Positions 1 to 6,268 of a stretch of 64,000 bases of DNA are shown piece after piece. The position numbers and the translations under genes are program-made. Source of the stretch: Deinococcus yavapaiensis KR-236 (lineage in GTDB: Bacteria > Deinococcota > Deinococci > Deinococcales > Deinococcaceae); the NCBI RefSeq assembly GCF_003217515.1, contig NZ_QJSX01000015.1, positions 1-64,000 of the forward strand. Reading direction: 5' to 3'. Numbering within the stretch: position 1 is the stretch's first letter; each line of letters begins with the position of its first letter. The notes below the pieces were generated by a model, which had not been told where the DNA came from, did not search any database, and worked only from the letters and a program-made list of their open reading frames with translations.

Positions 1-131
1 CCACTGTCGCGCAGGGCGAGAATGAGCGCTTCGGGGATGCCGCACAAACCGAAGCCGCCCACGGCGATGGTTTGGCCGTGTTGCACCACGTCCCTCAGCG
101 CTTCGAACGCACTCCCAAAAACCTTGTTCAC
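1..131 (-). CDS. scoA: 3-oxoacid CoA-transferase subunit A, 5' end only
   Basis: Only the first 43 codons lie in the window; the gene runs off the left edge. The reading starts at a GTG at 131 and gives VNKVFGSAFEAL, then an AVGGFGLCGIPEALI motif. The GGFGLCGIPE block is the N-terminal CoA-binding signature of family I CoA-transferase alpha subunits (ScoA/PcaI/AtoD), which move CoA from succinyl-CoA to a 3-oxoacid. The B subunit should follow outside the window. No clear ribosome binding site precedes the GTG, and the frame stays open further upstream, so the exact start is uncertain. The family call is firm; the substrate cannot be told from this fragment. Confidence 0.8.
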   Translation of the reverse strand, partial: MNKVFGSAFEALRDVVQHGQTIAVGGFGLCGIPEALILALRDS

Positions 132-598
132 CTTCGCAGCATACCCGAACGCTCGTTTGGCTTCACGGGGCGCCAGGCAGGATTCAAGCCACCGAATGGC
201 CGAGGCAACACGCCTTGGATCGAGCTTGGACTCGGACGTGCCGAGCAAGCCGTCGAGCCCGTGGGGGCAGCGAGATCGGAGGAGAACACGAGCGTCGATT
301 CGACCCCGAGGGGAGGAGCCTTCATGGCCCGAGAAGCGAGGTCCACGTTTCGTCCTTTCGTCGCCGGGACGTTGTGGCAATCCGGCCTCTCCACGTTCGC
401 AATTCCATGCTCGGAGGGGACCCGCGTGATCGAAGCGTGGTGGCACATTCCGAGTGGACGAACACGGGCCGCGCGAGCTCGAGCGGTCGGAAACGTCCGC
501 GCGATGGTTCGATCCACCGCGTTCTCTGCGCCGCCAACCATGCTTCGGTCATGGCCTTCCTCCTACCTTGCAAAAGCCAGAAGGCACGGAGGAAGAAC
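132..598. other. 467-bp gap, no confident gene
   Basis: No recognisable protein was found on either strand. On the minus strand an ATG at 552 is preceded by a very good Shine-Dalgarno (GGAGGA, 559-564) and opens a 76-codon frame to 322. Its product (MTEAWLAAQRTRWIEP...) matches nothing I know. A different minus frame stays open from about 548 into the CoA-transferase start. This could be a real small gene, the remains of a frameshifted gene upstream of scoA, or chance. The promoter of the plus-strand gene at 599 should also lie here, but no good -35/-10 pair was seen. Confidence 0.4.
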
Positions 599-2302
599 AT
601 GCGCTTGAGAACTCACATCAGTACAGCCTTGCTCGTCGGGAGCCTCGCGTTGTGCGCGAGCAGCGCAACGACGGCGCCCGCGCCGCTCGACCATCGAAGC
701 GGCGTCCTCGAGTCGAGCCCCTTGGCCGTGACCAGCGAGCAGACAGCCAACCTGACCGTCGCCGCACCCGCCTCGTTCGACCTCACCCTCTCGACCGACA
801 AAGTGTCCGTCATTACGGGCGCGAGCGCCACCGTGACCGTGAACCTGACTCGACAAGGCGACTTCACAGGCCCGGTCACGCTAACGCTCGGCGGCTTGCC
901 CGTCGGCGCGAGCGCCGCCAAGGTCACGATTCCTGAAGACCGATCGAGCGCGACCTTGACGGTCCGAGCGAGCGCGACCGCGCCGCATTCCTTTCCCACC
1001 ACCATCACTCTGCGGGGTACGAACGAGCAGCAAGTCGTGTCGAAAACGCTCACCGTCACCGTGCGCGGACCCGCCGGGAGCCTCGACACGACCTTCGGCG
1101 CGAGCGGTTCGCGCAGCATCGACTTCGGCGGCAAGGACGACTACGCCACGGCGATGACCGTGCAGCCCGACGGCCGCGTCCTCGTCGCCGGCCATACGCC
1201 GGGCGCGACCGGGGAAGGCCAAAACTTCGCCGTGGCGCGCCTCGACCGCGAAGGCAATCTCGACACGACCTTCGGCGCGGGCGGCAAGACGCAAGTGAAC
1301 TTCGGAAGCGGCAACGACCAAGCGTACGCGGTCGCCTTGCAAAGCGACGGCAAGATTCTCGTGGCGGGCTTCGCGAGCGCCGGAAGCGCCCGGGACTTCG
1401 CCGTGGCTCGACTCGAACCGGACGGACGACTCGACACGTCCTTCGGGCAAGGCGGCAAAGTCACGGTCGCCGTGAGCACCGCCGAGGACCGCGCGTACGC
1501 GGTCCTCGTGCAAAGCGACGGTCGAATCGTCGTGGGTGGAACGAGCGACTCGCGCAGTGCGAGCGGCCTCGACTTCGCCCTCGTGCGCCTCCTCGCCAGC
1601 GGGCAACTCGACACGTCGTTCGGGCAAGGCGGCAAAGTCACGACCGCCGTCGCGAACGGCAGCGTCACCGACGCCGTGTACGCGCTCGCCGAGCAAGGCG
1701 GCGGCATCGTGGCAGTGGGCGGAGAGGCCGACTTCATGATCGCGCGTTACACGAGCGCGGGCGCGCTCGACACGGCCTTCAGCAGTGACGGAAAGATCAC
1801 GGGCCTCTTCGGAAGCAACATCGGGCGGGCGCGCGACGTGGAAGTCGTGACCGTGAACGGCGAGGAGCGCCTCGTGCTCGTCGGCAACGCCGCCAACAAC
1901 ACGGCGGCGGCGCGCCTCAAGACCGACGGAACGCTCGACGCCGCCTTCGGAGATCCTGGCACGAGCGGCCGCAAAGTCCTCGCCGTCAGCCCGAACGACT
2001 GGGACGAGGCGACCGCGGTCGCCGTGCAAGCCGACGGCAAGCTCGTGCTCGGCGGGTGGGCGAACGACGCCACGACGACCGCCAACTTGTGCGTGCTGCG
2101 CTTGCTGCCCAACGGGCAAGTCGACTCCAGCTTCGGCGCGGCGGGCTTCACCATCGTGCCGCTGGCACCCGCCGGTAAAAACGACTTCGCGCGCGCCTTG
2201 ACGCTGCAGCCCGACGACCGCGTTCCGACCGTGCGCGTTCTCGCGGCGGGCGAGCGCGTGCCGAGCTTCGCCGACTTCGCCGTCGTTCGTTTCTGGCCTT
2301 GA
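599..2302 (+). CDS. secreted delta-60 repeat protein
   Basis: A 567-residue exported protein. It has a signal peptide (RLRTHISTALLVGSLALC) and an Ig-like beta-rich domain at about residues 55-155. Seven units of about 55-60 residues follow, each opening with an LDTTFG-type motif (LDTTFG, LDTTFG, LDTSFG, LDTSFG, LDTAFS, LDAAFG, VDSSFG) and containing a V.VQPDGR/I.VAG strand, the mark of delta-60 (DUF5122) repeats. Such repeats are thought to fold into a beta-propeller-like surface. ATG 599 is chosen because GGAGGA lies 6 nt upstream and the signal peptide starts there; the frame is open further upstream. It heads a run of three plus-strand genes. Function is unknown; a cell-surface or secreted binding role is likely. 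Confidence 0.8.
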   Translation: MRLRTHISTALLVGSLALCASSATTAPAPLDHRSGVLESSPLAVTSEQTANLTVAAPASFDLTLSTDKVSVITGASATVTVNLTRQGDFTGPVTLTLGGLPVGASAAKVTIPEDRSSATLTVRASATAPHSFPTTITLRGTNEQQVVSKTLTVTVRGPAGSLDTTFGASGSRSIDFGGKDDYATAMTVQPDGRVLVAGHTPGATGEGQNFAVARLDREGNLDTTFGAGGKTQVNFGSGNDQAYAVALQSDGKILVAGFASAGSARDFAVARLEPDGRLDTSFGQGGKVTVAVSTAEDRAYAVLVQSDGRIVVGGTSDSRSASGLDFALVRLLASGQLDTSFGQGGKVTTAVANGSVTDAVYALAEQGGGIVAVGGEADFMIARYTSAGALDTAFSSDGKITGLFGSNIGRARDVEVVTVNGEERLVLVGNAANNTAAARLKTDGTLDAAFGDPGTSGRKVLAVSPNDWDEATAVAVQADGKLVLGGWANDATTTANLCVLRLLPNGQVDSSFGAAGFTIVPLAPAGKNDFARALTLQPDDRVPTVRVLAAGERVPSFADFAVVRFWP

Positions 2303-2322
2303 ACGGCACAGGAGGCTTCCTT

Positions 2323-3075
2323 ATGAATCGATTCCCCCGCTTACCGCTCGCCTCGGCCTTGCTCCTCGCGCTTCTCACCGGAAACATCGTCGGCACCGCG
2401 TCGTCCGCCGCCGCGACGGCCACCATGACGGGCATCGTGCGCAACAGCGCGGGGCAACCCGTGCCCGGCGCCTCCATCTTCGCCGGGCACACCGTCTACT
2501 TCAACACCAACCTCCTCGCGAAGAGCGGCGCGGACGGTCGTTACCGCATCGACTTGAACGGTCCCGCCGGATCGTACTACGCGGGTGGGCAAGTCACGGC
2601 GACCCTCGACGGACACCGCTACACCTTCGACTTGCTGCCCGACTCCACCGCACCGTTCAACGTCACCAAAGGCGCCGTGCGCAACTTCACGTGGAAGCTC
2701 ACCGGCACGAAGCCTGACGGGCAGAAAGTCGGCGCGACCGTCACCGTGTACGCCGACTTCTTCGATCCGGGCCTGCTCGATTGGATTCCGAACATCGAGC
2801 TGATCCTCACGCCGACCGGGCCGCGCATCGACGGCAGTCCCGGCGTGGAAGTCCGAGGAACGATCAAGCAAACGCCCGACGGGCAAGAAGGACTCGTCGA
2901 CGTTCCCCTCGGACGGTACGCGATTTCCGCTCGCTACGTGCCGAAGGGCGGCTCGCCGGTCAAGCTGACGATTCGCGCGCGCAACAACGGCGAGTTCGGC
3001 CCGAGCGTCGCGTCGTTCTTCTCGCAGCGCGGCTCCGGCCAAATCATGGAAGTCGAAGTCTCGCGCGAGCGCTGA
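2323..3075 (+). CDS. secreted carboxypeptidase-regulatory-like protein (copy 1)
   Basis: A 250-residue exported protein with a signal peptide at residues 1-30 and a carboxypeptidase D regulatory-like beta-sandwich at about 32-110 (TGIVRNSAGQPVPGASI, then GADGRYRIDL). The start is ATG 2323, 7 nt after AGGAGG. It lies 20 bp after the delta-60 gene. The C-terminal half has LTPTGPRIDGSPG, VRNFTWKLTG and PLGRYAISA, which recur as LTPTGPLIDGSEG, VRNFRLKLTG and PVGRYTVTA in the protein encoded at 5364-6164, so the two are paralogues although overall identity is low. The fold suggests a surface-exposed structural or ligand-binding role. No enzyme motif was seen. Confidence 0.75.
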   Translation: MNRFPRLPLASALLLALLTGNIVGTASSAAATATMTGIVRNSAGQPVPGASIFAGHTVYFNTNLLAKSGADGRYRIDLNGPAGSYYAGGQVTATLDGHRYTFDLLPDSTAPFNVTKGAVRNFTWKLTGTKPDGQKVGATVTVYADFFDPGLLDWIPNIELILTPTGPRIDGSPGVEVRGTIKQTPDGQEGLVDVPLGRYAISARYVPKGGSPVKLTIRARNNGEFGPSVASFFSQRGSGQIMEVEVSRER

Positions 3076-3098
3076 CGCGCTCCCCGAAAGGACCCCTC

Positions 3099-3656
3099 AT
3101 GCTGACCGCCTTGTACCCGCTCTTGCTGCTCGTGCACGTCTTCGCCGCGCTCGCGTTCTTCGCGATGGAAGGCGCCCTCTTCTTCGCCGTGCGAGAAGCG
3201 CGCGCCACGCGCACGCCCGAACTTCTGCGCGCCGCCTTGACCCGCTTCCAGACCCTCGGACGCTACATCGGACCCATTCCCCCCTTGCTGCTGATCAGCG
3301 GTCTGGCGTTGTGCGCCGTCGCGTGGGGATTTCGCACGCCCTGGGTGAACTTGTCGCTCGTGGGCTTCGCGCTCTGCGCGGCGCTCGCGCGAGGTTACGA
3401 AGTGCCGCGCTACATGAACGCGGGCCGCCTGCTCGACTCGGGCGCGTCGTTCGAACTCGTGCGCGCGGGCCTGAACGATCCTCGCCTGCGGCTCGCCGCG
3501 CACCTTCGGTACACCTTGATGCTGTGGCTCGTGCTGCTCATGACGATCAAGCCGGCCCTGACCGTCGCCGTGCTCGCCCTCGCGGCGTCGCTGGGCGTCG
3601 CCTTGCTGCTCGCCGCGCTTCGGTCCGGTCCTCGCGGCGTCACACGCCCCGCTTGA
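3099..3656 (+). CDS. DUF2269-like integral membrane protein
   Basis: A 185-residue, strongly hydrophobic protein with about four or five predicted membrane spans (near residues 3-27, 58-78, 80-100, 140-175). The start ATG 3099 follows GAAAGGA. Its layout resembles small four-helix membrane proteins of the DUF2269/CopD-like type, with an LLLVHVFAALAFFAMEG first helix carrying a conserved-looking His. The gene follows the secreted protein by 23 bp and is closed by a hairpin at 3677, so it is the last gene of this operon. Function unknown; family assignment is by pattern only. Confidence 0.65.
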   Translation: MLTALYPLLLLVHVFAALAFFAMEGALFFAVREARATRTPELLRAALTRFQTLGRYIGPIPPLLLISGLALCAVAWGFRTPWVNLSLVGFALCAALARGYEVPRYMNAGRLLDSGASFELVRAGLNDPRLRLAAHLRYTLMLWLVLLMTIKPALTVAVLALAASLGVALLLAALRSGPRGVTRPA

Positions 3657-3676
3657 ACGAAACACGCACTCGACTT

Positions 3677-3709
3677 CGAGACGCGCCCTTTTGTCGAGGG
3701 CGCGTCTCG
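3677..3709 (+). terminator. hairpin after membrane protein gene
   Basis: A perfect 12-bp stem (3677-3688 with 3698-3709) closes a 9-nt loop 20 bp after the stop codon. No strong T-run follows, so termination efficiency is uncertain. Confidence 0.6.
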
Positions 3710-3980
3710 CCCTTTCGCGCTGTTGCCCGAGCCGCACCGCGTTCCCCTGATTCTTGGGGGCGTCCGAGACGCGAGGGCCGGACCGAACGGGCTTGCGGCG
3801 CTCGAAGGTCGCGCCGAGCGCCGCTTCTTCGCGAACCGAGGCGAAGCGAACGAGTCTTCCGTGGCTCGACAGGCGCCTCGGTGGAAAGCGTTCCCCCTGT
3901 TCCTTGGGGAGCGCGCCCTTCCCGAGAACTCGGGATGAGGTTCGACGGCGCGCCCGCTACTTTGAGAGACAGAGGTGCTC
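3710..3980. promoter_or_regulatory. regulatory gap before cupin-SARP pair
   Basis: No gene is apparent. Two related 20-bp elements, GTTCCCCTGATTCTTGGGGG (3741-3760) and GTTCCCCCTGTTCCTTGGGG (3890-3909), lie 149 bp apart in the same orientation; each is itself a weak inverted repeat. A further inverted repeat, CCCGAG-AA-CTCGGG, lies at 3921-3934, about 50 bp before the cupin start. SARP-type activators are known to bind direct repeats near promoters, so these are candidate sites for the regulator at 4468. That link is inference. No convincing -35/-10 pair was seen. Confidence 0.35.
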
Positions 3981-4466
3981 ATGAAACGACTTGCCACGCT
4001 CCACCCGCGTTCACCGACGCACGAAGATCCCTTCGATCTTCACGCCGACCGCTTCCGAGTCTTGATCTCCGGCGACGACACCCACGGCCGCTTCGCGACC
4101 GTCGAAGTGCGCGGCCGTCGTTCGTTCGAACTGCCCGTGCATGTGCACACCTTCGAAGACGAACTCGTCGTGGTCCTCGAAGGCGAGCTCGACGTGCGAA
4201 TCGACGAGGAAACGCGCCGTGCCAGCGTCGGCGACGTCGTGCTACTGCCGTGCGGAGTTCCGCACGAGGTGAAGTTGCGAAGTGACACGGCGCGCCTCGT
4301 CGTGACGTACAGCCCGGCGGGCTTCGAGCGATTCTTGCGCGAAGTGTCGCGGCCCGCGTCCACCTCGGTCGACGACGCGTTCGATCCCGGCGTGCCGAAC
4401 GTTCCCCTCCTCGTGACGGTCGGCGAGCAGTACGGCGTCACCTTCTACCCTTCGCGGGAGTGCTGA
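3981..4466 (+). CDS. cupin-domain protein (copy 1)
   Basis: A 161-residue small beta-barrel protein. A cupin_2 domain spans about residues 45-115. Motif 1 is ELPVHVHTFEDELVVVLEGE (metal-type His/His/Glu positions) and motif 2 is LLPCGVPHEV. The C-terminal end carries AGFERFLREV, also found as AGFERFCAQL in the second cupin at 8393-8863. The start ATG 3981 follows AGAGGTG. The stop is 1 bp from the GTG of the SARP regulator, so the two are almost certainly co-translated. Such cupins may bind a small molecule or act as oxygenases or isomerases; here the context suggests ligand sensing or modification linked to the regulator. That role is inferred. Confidence 0.8.
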   Translation: MKRLATLHPRSPTHEDPFDLHADRFRVLISGDDTHGRFATVEVRGRRSFELPVHVHTFEDELVVVLEGELDVRIDEETRRASVGDVVLLPCGVPHEVKLRSDTARLVVTYSPAGFERFLREVSRPASTSVDDAFDPGVPNVPLLVTVGEQYGVTFYPSREC

Positions 4467-4515
4467 CGTGACCACCCTCGCTGACGTGACCACCTTCGCC
4501 GACGTGACCGCATCC
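4462..4515 (+). repeat. three tandem 18-bp units at regulator start
   Basis: GCTGACGTGACCACCCTC (4462-4479), GCTGACGTGACCACCTTC (4480-4497) and GCCGACGTGACCGCATCC (4498-4515) are consecutive. The first two differ by one base, the third by a few more. They span the cupin stop and the regulator start, encode a repeated LADVTTF-type peptide, and give three in-frame GTG start options (4468, 4486, 4504). Confidence 0.75.
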
Positions 4516-5241
4516 TCGCCCGACTTCACCGTGCGTCTGCTCGGCCACCCGCTCGTGCGCGACGAAGGCGGCGAGTGGCGGCTCCTCGAACGCAAAGCGG
4601 CCGCGCTGCTCGCACTCGAAGGAGCCATGAAGCGCGGCCGCCTCGTCACGCTTTTGTGGCCCGACACGCGTGAAGCGGCCGCCAGGAACAACCTCGTGCA
4701 TCTTCTGCGCAAGCTGCACCAACTCGCCAACTTCGTGCTCGTCGAGGGCCGCGAGCTGTTGTCGCTCGCGCCGAGCGTTCGCGTGGACGTCCACGCGTTG
4801 CAGCTCGGCGGAGCGGCGCTGCCCGAAGACGTCGTCCACGCGACGCTGCTCGGCACGCACTCGTTCGACGACTGCCAGGACTTGGAGGAGTGGGTCGCGT
4901 GCGAACGCGAACGACTCGAAGAATGGTGTTTGCTCGCGCTGGGCGAACGGGCGCGGACCCTCGAAGAGGCGGGCGCGTACGACGCCGCCCTCGCGTGCGT
5001 CTTGCGCCTGCTCGACCTCGACCCGTTCTCCGAGGACGCGTACTACCGCTTGATGCGCCTGCACGCCCTGAGGGGCAACCGTCACCGTGCGCTGCGCGCC
5101 TTCGACCGCTTGTGCGACTTGTTGCGGCGCGAATTGAACGCCGAGCCGTTGCGGGCGACGGTCGACCTCGCGCGGACCATTCGAAGCGCCGATCTCTCCT
5201 TCGTCGCGCCGAACCTCGTGTCGCGCGGCGTTCAAGCTTGA
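4468..5241 (+). CDS. SARP/BTAD-type transcriptional activator
   Basis: A 257-residue regulator with a winged-helix DNA-binding domain at about residues 20-100 (FTVRLLGHPLVRDEGGEWRL; ARNNLVHLLRKLHQL) and a bacterial transcriptional activation (TPR-like) domain at about 105-230, including WVACERERLEEWCLLAL and PFSEDAYYRLMRLHALRG. That order defines the short SARP class, which usually binds direct repeats and recruits RNA polymerase. The GTG at 4468 is used; GTG 4486 or 4504, in the tandem repeat, are equally possible. It is coupled to the upstream cupin. The last codons form half of a 38-bp perfect palindrome (5218-5255), so the terminator overlaps the coding end. The target genes are probably local. 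Confidence 0.82.
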   Translation: MTTLADVTTFADVTASSPDFTVRLLGHPLVRDEGGEWRLLERKAAALLALEGAMKRGRLVTLLWPDTREAAARNNLVHLLRKLHQLANFVLVEGRELLSLAPSVRVDVHALQLGGAALPEDVVHATLLGTHSFDDCQDLEEWVACERERLEEWCLLALGERARTLEEAGAYDAALACVLRLLDLDPFSEDAYYRLMRLHALRGNRHRALRAFDRLCDLLRRELNAEPLRATVDLARTIRSADLSFVAPNLVSRGVQA

Positions 5242-5255
5242 ACGCCGCGCGACAC
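5218..5255. terminator. 38-bp perfect palindrome over SARP stop
   Basis: Two 19-bp arms meet without a spacer (centre at AAGCTT, 5234-5239). The left arm encodes the last residues of the SARP protein and the stop codon lies just right of centre. As RNA it gives a long hairpin with a minimal loop. It is the first of three hairpins between the converging genes. Confidence 0.7.
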
Positions 5256-5262
5256 GACCGAC

Positions 5263-5309
5263 TTGCCTGCCCTGCTCGGCGTTCAGGGCTCGCCGAGCAG
5301 GGCAGGCAA
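5263..5309. terminator. 19-bp stem hairpin between convergent genes
   Basis: Perfect 19-bp arms at 5263-5281 and 5291-5309 with a 9-nt loop. No protein reading is apparent. Together with its neighbours it probably insulates the convergent transcripts. Confidence 0.7.
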
Positions 5310-5314
5310 ACAAG

Positions 5315-5345
5315 ACGAGCCGAGTTCAATTGGAACTCGGCTCGT
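5315..5345. terminator. 13-bp stem hairpin before minus-strand stop
   Basis: Perfect 13-bp arms at 5315-5327 and 5333-5345 with a 5-nt loop, 18 bp downstream of the minus-strand gene that ends at 5364. AT-rich loop, no clear T-run. Confidence 0.65.
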
Positions 5346-5363
5346 TCGCGTGGACGAATGGTG

Positions 5364-6164
5364 TCAGCGCGTGGGGCGGGCGACGTACAGAATGGCGCGT
5401 TCCACGAAGCTGGTGGTGCCGGGCGCTCCGCCGCACAGGTCGCTGTTCGGCTTGAAGGTGAGGGTCGTCTTGAAGCCCTTGTCGATCGTGTAGTCGCGCG
5501 TCACGAGAACCGGCGTGCGCGCTCCGTTCGGCTGCACCTCGGCGGCCGTCACGGTGTAGCGTCCCACGGGAATGTCGTACAGAAAGTTCTCGCCGGGCTT
5601 CGTGACCTTCACGATCGTCTTGCCTTCGCTTCCGTCGATGAGGGGACCGGTCGGGGTGAGCGTGACCTCCACCTTCGTCGAGTTCAGCGGCACGACCTCG
5701 TCCGCTCCTTCCCACGTCATGGTCATGAGCCGCACTTCCGCACCGAAGTAGGTGTTGGCGATGTCGGTGTCGGGGACGGGCCCCGTGAGCTTGAGGCGGA
5801 AGTTGCGGACCACACCGCCTTTTGGCGAGAACGGCTCGTACTGCGCGTCGTTCTCGGCCGCGAGACGCAAGCAAAACGATTCGCCTTGGTACGGGACCTT
5901 CACCCAGGCGGTGGCGCCGAAGAGCATGTTGGGCAGCGGTTTCACGCTGTACTGCCCGTTGGCGTCGGTGCGAGTCTTGACGAGGTTGCTCGACGACGTG
6001 TAGCCGAAGTTGCCCGAGATGGACGGCAACAGCCAGACGATGGCGCCCGGCAACGGACGGCCCTTGGCGTCGAGCACGGTTCCCTTGACTTCACCTGATT
6101 GGGGAGGCGTCACGGCGAGGGCGGCGGACAGTGTCAGGCAGGCGACGAGGGCTGTTTTATGCAT
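5364..6164 (-). CDS. secreted carboxypeptidase-regulatory-like protein (copy 2)
   Basis: A 266-residue exported protein with a signal peptide (HKTALVACLTLSAALAV) and a carboxypeptidase-regulatory-like beta-sandwich at about residues 25-75 (GTVLDAKGRPLPGAIVWLL; TDANGQYSVKPL). It shares VRNF..KLTG, LTPTGP.IDGS.G and P.GRY.. blocks with the protein at 2323-3075. The C-terminal part has a lone cysteine (SDLCGG). The ATG at 6164 has GGAGG 7 nt upstream. It lies 104 bp downstream of the TPR gene and is the last gene of the minus-strand run that starts near 8925. It converges on the SARP gene. Surface-exposed function unknown. Confidence 0.75.
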   Translation of the reverse strand: MHKTALVACLTLSAALAVTPPQSGEVKGTVLDAKGRPLPGAIVWLLPSISGNFGYTSSSNLVKTRTDANGQYSVKPLPNMLFGATAWVKVPYQGESFCLRLAAENDAQYEPFSPKGGVVRNFRLKLTGPVPDTDIANTYFGAEVRLMTMTWEGADEVVPLNSTKVEVTLTPTGPLIDGSEGKTIVKVTKPGENFLYDIPVGRYTVTAAEVQPNGARTPVLVTRDYTIDKGFKTTLTFKPNSDLCGGAPGTTSFVERAILYVARPTR

Positions 6165-6268
6165 AGGAATCCTCCGGGAAGCGAAGCGTGGGCACGGCCA
6201 CGGCGCTTTCTTGAAAAGCAAGGTAGGAAGTACACCCTGATTGGGGCGTGATCGAGCGGACCGCGCCT

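Noticed and set aside
881..2119. 412-codon minus-strand frame under the delta-60 gene
   Set aside because: Repeats mirror the delta-60 repeats and there is no ribosome site; a shadow frame.
4462..4515. CRISPR-like repeat
   Set aside because: Units are contiguous without spacers and lie in coding sequence.
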